A DNA stretch of 64,000 nt from Lates calcarifer (taxonomy: Eukaryota; Chordata; Actinopteri; Centropomidae), in contig NC_066833.1 in assembly GCF_001640805.2 (NCBI RefSeq), forward strand, positions 5,975,456 to 6,039,455. Reading direction: 5' to 3'. The position numbers and the translations under genes were made by a program. This document shows positions 35,597 to 49,790 of the stretch, piece after piece (position 1 is the first letter of the stretch; each line of letters opens with the position of its first letter). The notes under the pieces were generated by a model. It was not told where the DNA came from. It saw only the letters and a program-made list of their open reading frames with translations, and ran no database searches.

Positions 35597-37021
35597 ATGG
35601 GCGACTGGAGCTTTCTGGGGCGGCTGTTGGAGAACGCTCAGGAGCACTCAACAGTCATTGGCAAAGTCTGGCTGACAGTCCTCTTCATCTTCAGGATCCT
35701 GGTGCTGGGGGCCGCGGCTGAGGAGGTCTGGGGTGACGAGCAGTCTGACTTCACCTGCAACACCCAACAGCCTGGTTGCGAGAACGTCTGCTACGACGAG
35801 GCCTTCCCTATTTCGCACATCCGCTTCTGGGTGCTGCAGATCATCTTTGTGTCTACGCCAACTCTCATCTACCTGGGCCACGTGCTACACATCGTCCGCA
35901 TGGAGGAGAAGCGGAAAGAGAAAGAGGAGGAGCTGCGCAAAGCAAACAGGTTCCAAGAGGAGAAAGAACTCCTTTATAGAAATGGTGCAGAAGCTGGAGG
36001 AGGTGGCGGCGGCAAGAAGGATAAGCCGCCAATCAGGGACGAGCATGGCAAAATCCGTATTAGAGGTGCATTGCTGCGTACCTATGTGTTCAACATTATT
36101 TTCAAGACCCTGTTTGAAGTGGGATTCATTTTGGGCCAGTATTTCCTCTATGGCTTCCAGCTGAGGCCCCTGTACAAGTGTGCACGTTGGCCCTGCCCCA
36201 ACACCGTTGACTGCTTCATATCGAGGCCTACTGAAAAGACTATTTTTATTATATTTATGCTTGTAGTGGCTTGCGTGTCCCTTTTGCTGAATTTGTTAGA
36301 GATCTATCACCTTGGATGGAAGAAAGTTAAACAGGGCATGACAAATGAGTTTGCCCCCGACCATGAGTCGCTGCACCGCGTCGACATTGCGGAGCCTGAG
36401 TGTTTGGCCTCTGCCTCCAGAACTGCCCCATCCAGCCTCAGCTACCCTCCCAACTACACAGATGTTACGGCGGGAAGCGGGGCGTTCCTGCCGCCCATGG
36501 GGCCAGCAGCCGTGCCCTCAGCAGCAGAGTTCAAGATGGACAACCTCCAGCAGGAGGATTCCCTCCGCCAGCCCTCCCCCTCTTCCCACTACTACATCAG
36601 CAACAACAACAACCACAGGCTGGCCACTCAGCAGAACTGGGCCAACCTGGCCACCGAGCAGCAGACTCGGGAGATGAAGGCCACCTCCCCTTCCCCATCC
36701 TCCTCTTCCTCCACCAGCACCGACAGTGAACAGCAGCAGCCTGTCGATGCTGCACTGCTCCTTCCCACCAGCAACACCACCAGTAACACCAACATCACCA
36801 ACACAACCGCCACTGCCGCCTCCAGCAGCAGCAGCCCCGGCAGTGCCTCCAACGCAGGCAGCTGGGGTGGGGGGAAGAGTGAGCAGGAGGAAGGCAACAT
36901 CACCACCACCACAGTGGAGATGCATGAGCCTCCTGTAACGGTCAGCACAGACCCTCGGCGGCTCAGTCGGGCCAGCAAGAGCAGCAGCATCAGAGCCAGG
37001 CCGAACGACCTGGCTGTCTAG
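35597..37021 (+). CDS. gja3: Gap junction alpha-3 protein (connexin 46)
   Basis: GJA3/Cx46 forms gap junctions of lens fibre cells. One coding exon gives 474 aa (human 435). It opens [19 protein letters not shown], the alpha-3 N-terminus. Membrane segments lie at about 23-43, 76-96, 160-186 and 214-238. Loop cysteines are C54/C61/C65 and C195/C200/C206. The cytoplasmic loop (about 101-158) is charged and holds a run of six glycines (134-139). The tail from about 240 is long and rich in Ser, Thr, Asn and Gln, with AAC/ACC/AGC triplet runs. It ends RARPNDLAV, close to the conserved alpha-3 C-terminus that has the form of a PDZ ligand. The gene is downstream of and parallel to the beta connexin. 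ORFs in other frames here reflect the high GC content. Confidence 0.96.
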   Translation: MGDWSFLGRLLENAQEHSTVIGKVWLTVLFIFRILVLGAAAEEVWGDEQSDFTCNTQQPGCENVCYDEAFPISHIRFWVLQIIFVSTPTLIYLGHVLHIVRMEEKRKEKEEELRKANRFQEEKELLYRNGAEAGGGGGGKKDKPPIRDEHGKIRIRGALLRTYVFNIIFKTLFEVGFILGQYFLYGFQLRPLYKCARWPCPNTVDCFISRPTEKTIFIIFMLVVACVSLLLNLLEIYHLGWKKVKQGMTNEFAPDHESLHRVDIAEPECLASASRTAPSSLSYPPNYTDVTAGSGAFLPPMGPAAVPSAAEFKMDNLQQEDSLRQPSPSSHYYISNNNNHRLATQQNWANLATEQQTREMKATSPSPSSSSSTSTDSEQQQPVDAALLLPTSNTTSNTNITNTTATAASSSSSPGSASNAGSWGGGKSEQEEGNITTTTVEMHEPPVTVSTDPRRLSRASKSSSIRARPNDLAV

Positions 37022-39998
37022 AGGGCTGGCTTCTGCCCTTTCATGTCCCTAAACCCTCCCTGACCAACAGCCCACTTCCCTCAACCACACCCCCAAACAC
37101 AGTGATTCTCAGAGAAATCACACACATGCATAAGAAAAGAAAAAAAGCAAAAAATGACAAAAAAAAGACAAAAAAAAAAAAAAAAACAAAACAAAAGAAG
37201 GCAAGGCGACAAGAGACAGGAAAGCAGAATAGCAAAAAACTTTTAGGCAAATGTGAAATGACTTGATCAGCAGGAGTTGTTGATTTAGTGCAATCGGTGA
37301 GTTGCAGACTAGTTGCGGCAAGGTTTGTTTTTCTGGATGGTCTTAATTTATGCGCACAAAATGTGATCATGCAGTGCTACAAAATCAGGAAGTTCCTGTC
37401 ACAGCAGAGGATGGAGCGAAGGACACTGTAATGTTATAATTTTGCATCAAAATGGACTCACCATTATGTTTGTTTTTTTGGGGGGGGGGTATTGTTTATT
37501 TTTTTCTTCTTTTTATTGAGACATAAGGACTAATTACTCGATGTGTAGCAAGACACTATGCTTATATCTTGTTTATCATTTTTATCTGGTTTCACAGTCA
37601 AATTGGCAGTGCAAACATGCACTGCGTGTTGCACTACATGTTAGCAGCTTCTTCCAGCGTTTGACCTATGACCTGGAAAGGCTGCACCACTTCCTGAATT
37701 TAACAAAACAAACAGCTGTTGTGTTACACATAATTCATCCAGAAAGTAATTTTATCAACAAACATTGTATGTATTGTGTTCTTTGTAGTTGTGCATTCCA
37801 GGATGTGTAGCCCTACAACTCACCGATTCACTGATAATTTGCATGCCGAAGTTGGCTAGCTTGGTTTTACCCGGCGCTTCCTGCAGCGACAATAAATACT
37901 GATGAAGGAATGGATAGGAATGGACTGATATTCGCAGGGTCCTCAGAGTAAACAGACAGACGCAGTGTGGACGGGATATGAGTCAAAACTGCTGATAGAA
38001 GTCATCCCTGTGATGCCCAGAATACACCTGGGTCTCTGTGAACACTACACTGTCAATAACACAGATCAAAACGTGCCCACCATACTGTTAGTTTATGAAA
38101 GAGGAAAATAGGAACTGTCTCTTACGCCTGCCTCTGTCAGTGTCGCCTTCATTCAACATGTCTGAAAAGAAAAATACTCTCCACAAATGACAAGATACTG
38201 CCTTCAAAGATTCACTGATCTGACACAAAAACTATTCTCCTTCAGACAAACAACCTCCCAAAGCTCTTTGGTTTGAGTTGAAACTGCTAATTTTTTATAG
38301 TTAGATTTTTGGCAGATATTTTTGCCCTCGAACCCACAACCCCCCATTTTAATCATCACACCAAAGAGCAGGGGATTTAAACAACTTTCACCATCACAGA
38401 TTTCATGTGCTTCATTGGTTTTATTCTGAAAAGTGCTATTTTTTTAAAAACTGAATTGAATTTTACTCATAAATTGCATAATTGTAGTAGTCAGTTTGTG
38501 GTTGCAAAACAGCTACGATTAAATAAAAAGACAAAATGATGTGGCGTTGCGAGTATTGAAACGCCATGGTACAGTCGACCTTGACAGCTTCTACTTTGTT
38601 GTGTTCATCTTGATTATTAGAGACTTTTAGAAACCCAAACCTTTAACTGAACTCATCAGCAGTCACAGTCTTCTGTCTGTTGTGTTACTGTGCTGTTTGG
38701 TTCATTCACAACCCAGGCACTTGCTTTCAAAAAGCTTTTTTTTTTCCTTTTTTCTTTTTTTTTTTTTTTTTTTTTTTTTTACCTTTACAACAACCTTAAT
38801 TCACTGTATTATCCTGTGAATTCACCTCTGGGGCAGGGTTGCAAGTACACAGTACCACTGTGTGGAAACTCATTAAGTTGCATTGGACATATTGCACTGA
38901 CAGGGCATATCAACACAATTAAGTACAAAAACATTTGTGCACAGTATTTTGTAAACAAAAAAACTTATGAGGAGTTAATGTACAGGTTAATACATTGGAA
39001 TAAGAGCAATGTAAAGTGGTAACAGCTGTTTTTTTTTTTGTTTGTTTTTTTTTCAGGGGGTGGGGGCAGTTACAGAATGATGGTACTGTATGGTGTTAAG
39101 AGTATCTGTACTCATATAGGTATAATGTTTCATACTGTATCTTACTTCAGTTGCTTAAATGACATTTAGTGCAAACAGAAATACAAAGAGGAGAATATAC
39201 ACCAACACAACACATAGGTAAAAGCAGCCTTTCCCAATCCATGTTTATTGTTCAAAATGACAAAAAAATCTTTGTTATCTGCATTTGTTTTTGATTCCTA
39301 AAGTTTACATTTTAGTAGTTGATAAAGATTTGCACATTTAGGAAAGAAAATTGCTGTTCTACAATGCTAATATTGGTAGTAATAGAGAGAGAGAAATAAA
39401 GAGAGAGAGCGTGACATCAAACTACCAATTTCTATGATCCTCAAAGGAAAAAAATGTCTTAAAAACAAAACGCAGTAGCTCTTCACAGAAAAGGCAGTAT
39501 TAGAAGAATCTGTTATTTATCTCAAGCTCAGATAATGATGAGTTTGAAGATTTAAAAAAAAAAAAAAAACAGAGCGAGAGAGACAAAAAAAAAAAAACAG
39601 TTGGGGCATTTTTCTGTGTGTTCACTCAGTATGTTCTCACAGACTGGTCAGGACTCTGGTTAGATGTCATATCAGACCACTCCACTGTTGAGACAATGTT
39701 AGCTGGGTTAGCTGGCCCTTCCCTAACCCTGCATACAAAGCCCTGGCAGGATGTTTTGTTCAAAGCCCGTCATCCTCCGTGACTCCTCCAAACTCTCTCC
39801 TCTTACATTTCATGCAGAGCATGATTTCTCTGGCTCGTCAGGGAGTAGGAACCATCTCACAATGCTCGGAACAGCAACCTGTTTTCAATGCTGTCTTAAA
39901 TAAGAGAAGTGCCTTGTGTATGAATGATTCTTTTGTAAGAACAAGTTGATGTAAATGTTCATTTACCTCAAATGTTTACAAAACTGTTACTAAATAAA
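37022..39998 (+). terminator. Probable gja3 3' UTR, ending near AATAAA at 39993
   Basis: The stretch has A-runs (37163-37186), a long T-run (about 38745-38780) and a minor AATAAA near 37891. The sequence at 39991-39998 (TAAATAAA), followed by T-rich and TGT-containing sequence, is the most convincing polyadenylation site. No coding sequence was found. Confidence 0.4.
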
Positions 39999-41274
39999 TT
40001 TTTTGTACCATATTTGCTGTCTCTGTTTTCACTTCTGCTTTACACACTGATTGAAATTCATTTATTCTCACACACAGACTTTAGACTTAAGTCTTGGACT
40101 GGAGCCCCTGTGTTTATTGGTTTTTGAACATACCAAATAACAAGAAACAACAAAATACACAGACGCAGGGGAATATGTGAAATTAGCGTGATTAACATAC
40201 CTTGAAAAAAAAAAAACCCTAATGAGACCATTCACAAGACAAAACAGAATTGTAAGTCACTTTGTACAGAGAGAGCCCTGCTGAATTTTGTTGATATTCC
40301 CCTAGGAATTATGAGCCTATACCTGAGCTTCTCCAATTTAGATGCAGCATAATTTATGAATGCAGATCTTATCTTAAAAGAAACAGACACTCACACAAAC
40401 TCACATTCAGAACCTGAGATGCAGATGATTACATGGAAAATGTGCAGGGTTCAGGATTGAATCTGGCTGCCTAAAAATGACCTGAAACACTCTAGAAAAC
40501 AAAGAAAAGAGTAAGTTTAGCCTCTTTAACCATGAGAACTATTGAATGTATTGATTCAACAAGCTTTCAACTTGGTGAGACACATGCAAGGAGCCGCACT
40601 GCAAACAATGGTATGCAAGGTTGAACCCATATTTTTGAGTTAAAAGACCAACACCTTACCACTTGACCACAAAAGTATAACTAACTGTCAATTATACAGA
40701 CATATAATTTCAAATGGTCAATTCAGTAGACAGACAACAAAAGGTCTAGGACATTCTTAAAGAGTTCAGGGTAAATAATAATAGTAATCCACATACCTCA
40801 TAAAAATCACATCAGAAGATGTGATGTTATGAAGCTGAGTGTGAAAGTTCTATCTCTATCATATACATGGTAATTTGACAAAAAGAAAATTAAATCATGG
40901 TCCACTTACAAGCTTTCCTCAGAGCTTTCAATTACATTTCATGGTCTTCATGAGCAGATGGAGTTAGTTCAGTTGTCACAAAGATTTTAAACTTCTTTCT
41001 TGTGTCGTCCATTTGAGTAAATGTTTTTATAGAAATGTTTTTATTCCATCAATTGTACGTAAAATTTGTTTATTATGTTTATTTTTTTTTTTAAATATAT
41101 GTTTTATATTATTGATGCATGTCAACTGCATGTCAATCTGTAGTTCTGATTTTATGCTGTTTTCTTTTTTCTTTTTTTTTAAATATTATTGCTAGCTTCT
41201 TTTTTTTTGGCAGCATGTAGTTCCTGTTAATTTCATGTTTGGGCTTCCTGTTTACTCAGGTTTACAAACAATAA

Positions 41275-41420
41275 TGATTATAACTTTTACTTATATAGCA
41301 CTTTTCTTAACATAGTTACAAAGTGCTTTAACATAGGGCATGAGATTACAGAGACAGTAATAAACTAATACAGTAAAACAGAGAAATAATAAATAAGCAA
41401 ACAAGCGCGTCCAGAAGATA
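41275..41420 (+). repeat. Dispersed repeat with 'TTATATAGCACTTTTC' core
   Basis: TTATATAGCACTTTTCTTAA and CAAAGTGCTTTA form the core of a short repeat common in fish genomes, probably a SINE or its tail. The boundaries are approximate. Confidence 0.45.
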
Positions 41421-44400
41421 TAGAATCACACAAGTCAGTTAAAAGCCAGCTGTGTTTTTACCTGAAGCTTAAACAAAAATACAGAAGTAGCTGTCCAAAC
41501 TGCACTGTTGATTTTTGTGCTTCTCAACTAATAAAAACAGGCTCCTTCTATTTGGTTTTCAAAGTTCAGATCTGAATCAACAATGGCTTGGCACTAGTTT
41601 TCCATTAATTTCAACTGTCAGGCTGGGGGAGCAAATATTATTATCCCTGTCTTATCCTCTTTAAGCTGGAGAAAGTTACAAGACATCCAACACATCCAGT
41701 AGTTATACGCTTCCCACATCAGCATCAGGAGAGCTTCTGAGTGTCTTTGGCATTGTTCTCTTTGTAGACTCTCTCACCTTTGACCCGCCAGCAGCTCACT
41801 CCCTCACTCTGCATTCCTACAGCAAATGTCAGAATGTGACACAGAGCCAGAGACGCACAGCCAAACCCACTTCATAACCACATCCAAAAATAATTAAAAT
41901 AAGACAGGCGTGTCAGTCTCGCACCTGAGAGTCAAACATCTATCACAAACTCAGTCTGCACAGTTGTAAAAACTGAGTGACAATTTACAACACTGTATAA
42001 TACATGATAGAGGTGGGTGAAATTTACAGCTGCTGAGAAAGTTCATTTTGATCCTTGAGGAAAATGGGCATCAACAACACAACAGCTAAAACAATTCTGT
42101 AAACTCATATGCAGACTTAGAGAAATAAGTGGACTGACGAATATAGCCTACCTCTAAGGCTTTTGGACCATTGTAGAGGAATACACCAGATCAATATGAA
42201 TCTCATATCTGTGTGAGTAGTACCACAATAAACATGAAATATAGTGAAAACAATATACATTCCAACACCTCTAGAGCAGACTAATAGTTATAGTTATATC
42301 TAAATGTAAAAACAAAAATATGTGATTCTGATGGGAGTTTCGTGTTGGAGATCTTTCTTGACTACCTTTTGCTTTTGTCAGTTCAAATAAAATTAGCTCC
42401 ACATACTGTACATATGTTGAAAAATATAAACTCTGACAGACTACCACATCTCTAAAATATATGCAGCTAGTAGTACCTACACAATTAGCGGTAAAATTTA
42501 AGTGAATGGGGAGTGGTGATGAGTACAACATACCATTTCTTGCAGTGCAGGGGAGAGGTTCTGGCCCATGGTGAATTCTGGTGTCCTAACAAATTCAAAA
42601 TAAATGACTTTGCATTACTGGCATGCAAGGCCAGTTTGAGCAGCTCTCCATAATGATTTATTGTGAAACATCCAATTTGACAAGTCATTACTCTTACTGT
42701 TATTACCTCCATCTGGTGCTGTGGAAAGAAAAGCTTTATATGAGACTTGAATTGTCAATGATGTTAATCTCAAGCCTGAAAATTAAGTTTTAACTTTAAG
42801 GATGACACTACAATATTGGGAAAGCAAGTAAATAATACAAAAAATAATTCAATAGCTTTTTAAAAGGGACTACCAATGGCACAACGCAGCAACTGCGAGT
42901 TCAAGCACAACCAAGTTCACATTAAGTTAGTTGTAATAAGTTTGATGCTAACAAAGCAACAATCCCTTTTTTCACCAGGTTTTTCAATGTAAATGAGGCT
43001 AATTTTAGGAGTTAAGTTTACATTCCTGAAAGTTTAAATACTAATTTTGACACTCTATTTAACAGTAGACATGAAAAGGTACACCTGCTAATATTCTAAT
43101 GCTGGCCGGGGCCAATTTTTTCTAGCGGCAGTGACCACTTTAGCTAAGTTAGCTGCTGACTGTTTACAACATTAGATAACCTGTAAAGACAGCACACATT
43201 TGATTTTAGCTAACTTTTTTCCCCTTCATTTGACTGTTCTGTGAAGAAAGAGAAGATACCACAAACACCCAATAGGTGAGAAAATTAGATTAAATAGTCT
43301 AAACAAAAATTGCATACAGGATATTTGGCATTCAGTCTACCAACAGAGTACAGTACATGAGTGTTGTGCTCTTGGGTCCAGTGGCTGAGGAGTGATGGGA
43401 GATAGTTGATCTGTTGGCACGACTGACTGGAGGCCTCAGCCCGTCACTCAGTCAGTTACCATGTTTCCACTGCAGGGCCAAACAGAGCTTCATGCTTTTC
43501 ATGGACATTTCTATTAAAGCAGCATGTCTCTGATTGACATTTCTCAACATTTTTTTTATCAAAATATTTCCTAAAGTTAGAAAAAAAAAAAAAAAAGAAA
43601 TCTTTGGTTGAATGAGGTGGACACATTGCTTTTGGTATAGTGGTGGAAATACAGTACAATTACTGCTTTTTAATCCACTACATTTATTTGACAGCTATAG
43701 TTCCTTTACCATTCAACAATGAATTGATACATACAAGTTTTTTAGATAAAATCTAATAATATATAACAGCATTTCTGAACTTGATGAACTTAATGCTTTG
43801 GGAAAGCAACACACTGGTTTGGTTAGAGAGTTTACAGCTGGTGAGGTCAAAATGTTCAGAGGTCACAAAATAGACCCAGTGAATTCCCTTTTTACAGTTC
43901 TTTTTTTTTTTTTAAACCAAACACTGGTCTGTAAATGTAAATTGATCTGATGAAAATGCTTGAATTTCATGATTTGCCATTACATCTCACAAAACACATA
44001 ACACAACAAAAAGTGTCAAAGTGGCCATGACAAGGTTTTTTTTTTTTATTTTAAACTTTGACACACACACACAGGGGTTTTAAGACATCAGTGGGTGAAG
44101 CTCACAGATTTCAGAGATTGAGACAAAAATAACATACAGAAATACACGATGTCTTAATTACTGAAGACACTTGTTTACTTTGTGTTTGCAAGAAATTGCA
44201 AATATTAGCTGATAGAAAAGAATAATGATGTGGATTTAATACAGAAGTAAACGCATTATTTCCCAAGGTCATGATAGCGGTTTCACTGGTGGTTGTTTTC
44301 CAGTTCGAATCCCGTGGCCCTGTAAAGCCCCACTTGGCCCTGTGGTGGAAAAGCGACTACAGAGAGAGAAGGTCTGCCACTGAGTCACCAGTCTACATCT

Positions 44401-44974
44401 CAGAGCAGACAGGAGGCTATATTTAGCTTTTAATCACCTAACAAATTCACACTCAGCCCACAGCACAAATACCTCAGGCCCTCTTTATGTATTTCAGGAG
44501 TGTGATGAATTTGTTTCTGGGGGGGGCCTGACCGCTGGCTCATGGAGAGATGTTGGTTTGTTTGACAGAAACTTTTCTAATGCAGTGCCAGACTGTTCAA
44601 CTTCTGACAGCATTTTTAAAAGACCCAATCATGCAACCTCAGGGTTAAAAATGTTTTTATTTATTGAATTACAAATTGAAAAAGAAGAAGGAAGAAGTTC
44701 AGTTATTGAAAACTTTGTGAGAAAAGAATGTTTTCACTTTGTAGTTAGTTTAGAGAGAAGTTGGGTATTTCCTTTCATCAGAATCCAATGCCATATCAAG
44801 GATTTCAACACTGTGGTCACGAGTCTTAATTCCTTCAATGCACCTCCAACCTCCTTTGAATTTGTTTGGTCACCAAAGGAAAAAAAAAAAAAAAAAATCA
44901 AGATTCCTGCTCATTGAGTTTTCTGAAAATTATTTCCCCTGCATGACACTCCTGTCAAGATCCAAAATTCAACA

Positions 44975-45170
44975 CCAGCAGTGGACGAAGTACTTGAGTA
45001 GTGTACAGTGTACAAATACTCCAATTTTTCTAAGTATAAATACAGTCAAAGTTTTATTACAGCAAAATAGATAAGAATTAGCATCAAAATATATTTTAAA
45101 AACCCTGAAGTAAAAGCACTCATTATGCAGGATGGCCCATTTTAAAATAAAGAATATTATTGTATTACAT
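44975..45170 (+). repeat. Dispersed repeat ('gtggacgaagtacttgagta' type)
   Basis: CAGTGGACGAAGTACTTGAG at the start and AAGTAAAAGCACTCATTATG near the end match a very abundant teleost repeat family in degenerate form. Confidence 0.5.
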
Positions 45171-45274
45171 TTACTGATGCATCACTTTTTTTTCACTAAT
45201 TCTTTAGATGATAATTAGGCTATTTAAATTTTAAATTTTCTAATTTCAATTACTTTACATAGTGTAAACATACA

Positions 45275-45318
45275 ATAATCATCACAATTATCATCATAAT
45301 TATGATTGTGATTATTAT
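45275..45318. repeat. AT-rich inverted repeat
   Basis: ATAATCATCACAAT (45275-45288) is the reverse complement, with one mismatch, of ATTGTGATTATTAT (45305-45318), separated by 16 nt. No role can be assigned. Confidence 0.6.
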
Positions 45319-46929
45319 GATAACAATGCCCTTGTAACTTGAGTCATCATATAAATGTGATGGTGTAAAAATGTAAATATATTCATTACTCTCTACCACT
45401 GTTCAAAAACCTCAGGTCATGACAAAAAGTTTAGAGTGTTTTTTTTCCATCTCTTAGTGGTCGTTTTGCATCTCTTCCTGGTTGTTTCTTTGGGTCACTT
45501 TTGGTCACTTTGGGTTCTTTTAACTGAGGTCTGTGGCTTTTAAACAGGAAATAGACACCTAACACAGACTGGCATTTTATTTTTTTCGGCAACTCTGGTT
45601 GGGAAAATACTAAATCTCTTATTGTTTGGATTCATGAAAATCATGTGTAAACTGAGCGCAGAAAGTCAACTTCGTCTAACTTCAGGTCTTTTAAAACTCC
45701 CATATTCACAGAGGAAATGACCTCAGCTGCTGTATGCCCCCTGCCTCCTCTCTTGGATCCAGCATCTATTGGCTTATAGAGAAAACACATAAGCCTCAGT
45801 GTTTTTGTTCCATAACAGGAAGCTTGTCAGAAAATTACTTGCGAACCTTAGAAACTGCAGCAGCTAATCAAATAGATCATTACATATTTCAGATATGTTT
45901 TCATCATTTAGCATCAAGGGACAGGAAATCCCTCTGAAAGGTTTTTGTTTGACCATGACTTGACAAAAAATATCTTTAAAAAACTGCTCCACTCAACTGC
46001 TGTTCACTTAAATAGGCCTTCTCACATGCACTGTGTGGTTATTAGTACTATACATGATGTAATGTTGCACGTTTTGTACAGTGTGCATCATGTGGGGCAG
46101 CTTGTTTTGACTGTCTGTCCATAGAAAGAGGGAAGGGCTGCATGGGGAGAAAGAAAAAGCATTATGAGCGTTATGTGAGGAGAGGTCAGCTCTGCAGGGA
46201 CACCTACAGGTCAGCCAGGGGTATGGATACACAGTGCCCACAATGCACCTGGGGTGACTGCACCTGAGTGCTGAATGCACTGAGAGACATTCATCATGAC
46301 TCCCTAGAAGTGCTCCCTCAAATATCAACCACTGCAAAGAAATCAAAGCAGAAAATCTCTCCATCATTCCTCTGTCAGTCCTTCGCTGTTTCACCAGAAA
46401 TCAAACTAAAGCACTAATAAATACTAACACTAATGTTAAAAAAAAGTGTCATTATGAGTGCAGCAGCAGCCCCTCTCTAAACCACAACAACCTTATGTGA
46501 CCTGTCAGTTGCAGAGTTCACAAACCACAGCGCCAGAAACAGATTAAAGTCAATTTCATTATTCATGTGTTTGATCTTTCTTCATCTCTCCCTCTCTTTA
46601 ACAGAGGTCAACAGTGCAGTAAAACCACCTAAACTTGGAATTTTTTGAATTTTATTTAGGGAGGATTTTTACACCATGATGTTTGATTCTTAATGCTTTG
46701 GTTTCTCCAGTCCTTTAGGAGCTTTCCTTAGACACCATCTTTGCTCTGGGTGTTCAAACAGTTGTTATTAACAGTGATCTAAGCATGTGATGAAGTGCAG
46801 TCACATTCTTATGCACTGCTTATAGAAGTTAAAAAATATAATTTTTCATGATATTAGCTTCCACAAAGTTCTTGCACCCTATTTGTAACAACATAGTGTC
46901 AAACCTCTAATCTGCCAAGATTATGTTTT

Positions 46930-47130
46930 CACCCCTGTTTGCTTAATTGTCAGCACAATTACACCAAAACTACCAAACCAATTTGCACCAAACTTGGTGG
47001 AGGGATGGGGCACAGGCCAGGGAAGAACCCACAGAATTTTGGTGCAGATCTGGATAAAGGGGCAGATCCGGGAAATAGTGCAAAACAGGGCATTTTTCAA
47101 CACTTTCTCAGGAAATAATGTCTGGATTTT
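46930..47130 (-). repeat. Dispersed repeat ('caaacttggtggagggatgg' type)
   Basis: CCAAACTTGGTGGAGGGATG and AGATCTGGATAAAGGGGCAG are blocks of a repeat that I recognise in many fish genomes. The orientation given is arbitrary. Confidence 0.45.
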
Positions 47131-48079
47131 GATGTAAAAAGACAAGCATGCTTGAGTTCTATGACTTTTTACAATTTGGTGCAGATAAACACTACACAGT
47201 AAGATCTCCTGATTTAAAAAAAAAGTGTTTTTAATATTGCTGCTGCTGGACTTTTAATGTGAAAATTCAATCTGTATTTGTTTTCTCAACCTGAGAAGAA
47301 TGTCATCCCTCTGTTGAAGGGATGGAATATTCTGCAACACCATTTACATTTTACAGGGTAAAGGTCACAACTACAGTTCATTTCATCGTCAAGTCAAGTC
47401 TGTAAGAGCTGTTAAACTCTTTAACATCAACTATTACTTTTGAGACACAGTCTGAGGAAGAGGAGGGTAGCTGCTGTCAAAGATATGGGAGAGGGGAATG
47501 TGATCCTGGCTTCAAAGGGGAACGTGTGTGTGTGTGTGTCCGACGGGCTGATGTGTCAGCCAGTGGGCGTTTTGGAAAAAGATGAGGTTGGTGACTCTGC
47601 GCTGGAGGGATTGTTGCACTCACTGCTTCACCATGGCTCACCAAATAGGGTCAGGCCGTCCTAAATTTAACTTAATCCAAGCCCCCCGCTCCCCCTAACC
47701 ACCAGTCAGAGCCAAGGTTACACTGTTTGTTGTCTGTGTGTCTGCATTGGGGGTGAGGGGGTGGACAGTTGTTCTCCATCAAATTAAATCCAGATACTGT
47801 CATGTTGCAGAAGCTATAACTTCTCTTGCAACAAAGATTGGTGGATGTTTTTGGTGCATTTTGCAACAGCATGTAAGAAAGAACTAAAAGTAAAAGTAAC
47901 TAAGAGGATGAAAGGAAGGAAAAATATTTGTGTTGCACTTTAACCCACATTCCAGCTGTCCCAGCTAAACTCTTTCCTGTCCTTCAGCCGGTCCTGCACT
48001 GTCCATTGAGGCACACAACCTGAGAAATGCAGTTGTCATCCATTCCTGCCCTCTTGTCCTCTGTGCAGCTGTACACTGC

Positions 48080-48082
<3 letters not shown>

Positions 48083-48110
<28 letters not shown>
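48083..48110. repeat. (CA)n microsatellite
   Basis: About 14 CA units. Confidence 0.9.
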
Positions 48111-49624
48111 GCAGCTCTTCCCTCCCCAGTCGCTGTTGTTTTATCATTAAATGGCGACATTAGTTCATATCATGTGATTTGAAGAGGATTCATTGCACAT
48201 TAGAGGCCCTAATCGCCACCTATAGTCTACCCTGCAGGCCTCGCCCACATGACCCTGCTGAGCGCAGCGCTTTCTTTATGCCCCCTGAAAGAACTGGGGA
48301 TTGAGCCCAAACAAAAAAAACCCCACGAGGGTGAAAAAATGTTTTTACACCCACCCCGCTCCCTCGTAGGGCTGGCTGTGTGGGTGCACAGGGCCGTTTT
48401 AGCTCTAGATCAATGGGACAAGTTACTGGAGTCTGGCCAACTCTGACAGATAGCGCAGAAAGAAAAAAGCTTGCCTCTTCAAAAATTGGGTTTTGTCACC
48501 ATGTTTTGTAGCTCCAACCCCAGAATCCAGCCCCCCCACACCCCACCCCCAAAAAAAGAGTGAGGTGAAATGGGGTACTGTTTTTCCACTTTTTCCTTAA
48601 AGCCTCCAAAAGATTTGAGTTTTCATGCATTACTTCTTCTGTGTGGAGGGTGAGAGGGTGAGGCTGGGGGTGGGAACCAGGAGGTGGGCTGTGCACAGGC
48701 TTATGGGAGAACACCTTACATCAAAAGGTCGCAGACGAACCTCTTGTCAGACCTGGGTCCAGACACAGAAGCTAAACAAAGCATCAGCTCATCCTACAGC
48801 TACTGATGAGTGTTATAGTTTAACAACATATCTGGTGGTGGCGATGATGGTGGTGCTGATAAATCAAGAGCTCAGGAATAGTCTACTAGTCCCTGGAGAA
48901 GAGTTCACAGCTAGTGCATAGCGCCCCCCATTGGGAGAGGCTGGACAATGCTCGTTTTCAGTCAGACTCAAAGGCAGAAGCAGCCTTGTGTCTGGTCATC
49001 CATATGTTTTGTCTTCTGTGAAATATCTGCCTTCATTGCAGGACAAATTTGATGACATTCTGTATTTTCTTATTGTCAACAAACCACATGAAAAACCAAA
49101 ACCAGCAATGACTTTATCAGCAAAGACTTTATCAGCGCTTATTTTTCAAAAACGATTAAAAACACATCAGCGAGCCACGCCTTTGGATTGGGTGTAACAC
49201 ACACAGTGTAATTATTTTGACTCAATCCAATGTACACTGTCGCTAGAGCACCAAATGTGTATTAATCTGCCACTGAAAATAGTACCCAACAAATGCACTG
49301 TTTACTCTTGTCTGAGCAACATTTGCTTAAAACTACAGTCACCAGCTGTCTTAGGAAAATACTGTCACATATCACAAATCACAAATTTGCCTCACTTACA
49401 GTCTTACAGAATAGTCTGCTATCTTTAGACCCTCAAGTTGGGTAAGAAAAAAAACTCCTTTAATGAAGAAATTAAATTAACTGCCTTGTGGCTGTATGCC
49501 TCTGCTAACCAGTCAACTTGCAGTTTACAACCATGTCTTTTCAGATTCATAAAGTATATTAGTGTCACCAATTCAGTGTCTGACAAAATGTGAAATATGC
49601 TCACAATCTCCCCTTCTGTTTCTT

Positions 49625-49790
49625 AGCAATGATGTTGAATAATGGCCACAAGAGTGTTTTTGCAGAACATTATGATGAAGTTGACCTTTAGGATATAAAA
49701 TGTAATCACATCACCATTTTATCCGATTAGAAATTTCTGTGAAATGTTGTCATAGTTAGCGCATGAATTCTTGAGTTACGGCAAAAAAAC
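49625..49790 (-). repeat. Reverse copy of the repeat at 23470-23850
   Basis: On the minus strand it reads GCCGTAACTCAAGAATTCAT then GCGCTAACTATGACAACATT, matching GGCTATAACTCAAGAATTAA and ACATTAATTGTGATAAAATA at about 23750-23800. The two copies belong to one family inserted in opposite orientations. Confidence 0.55.

Noticed and set aside
36518..36990. Long antisense ORFs opposite the gja3 tail
   Set aside because: They mirror the GC-rich, low-complexity triplets of the real gene on the plus strand.
44558..44917. 119-codon ORF in the gene-poor interval
   Set aside because: No motif, ends in an A-run (Lys tract), and lies beside a decayed repeat.
46008..46394. 128-codon minus-strand ORF
   Set aside because: No recognisable domain, no splice context and composition like its surroundings.
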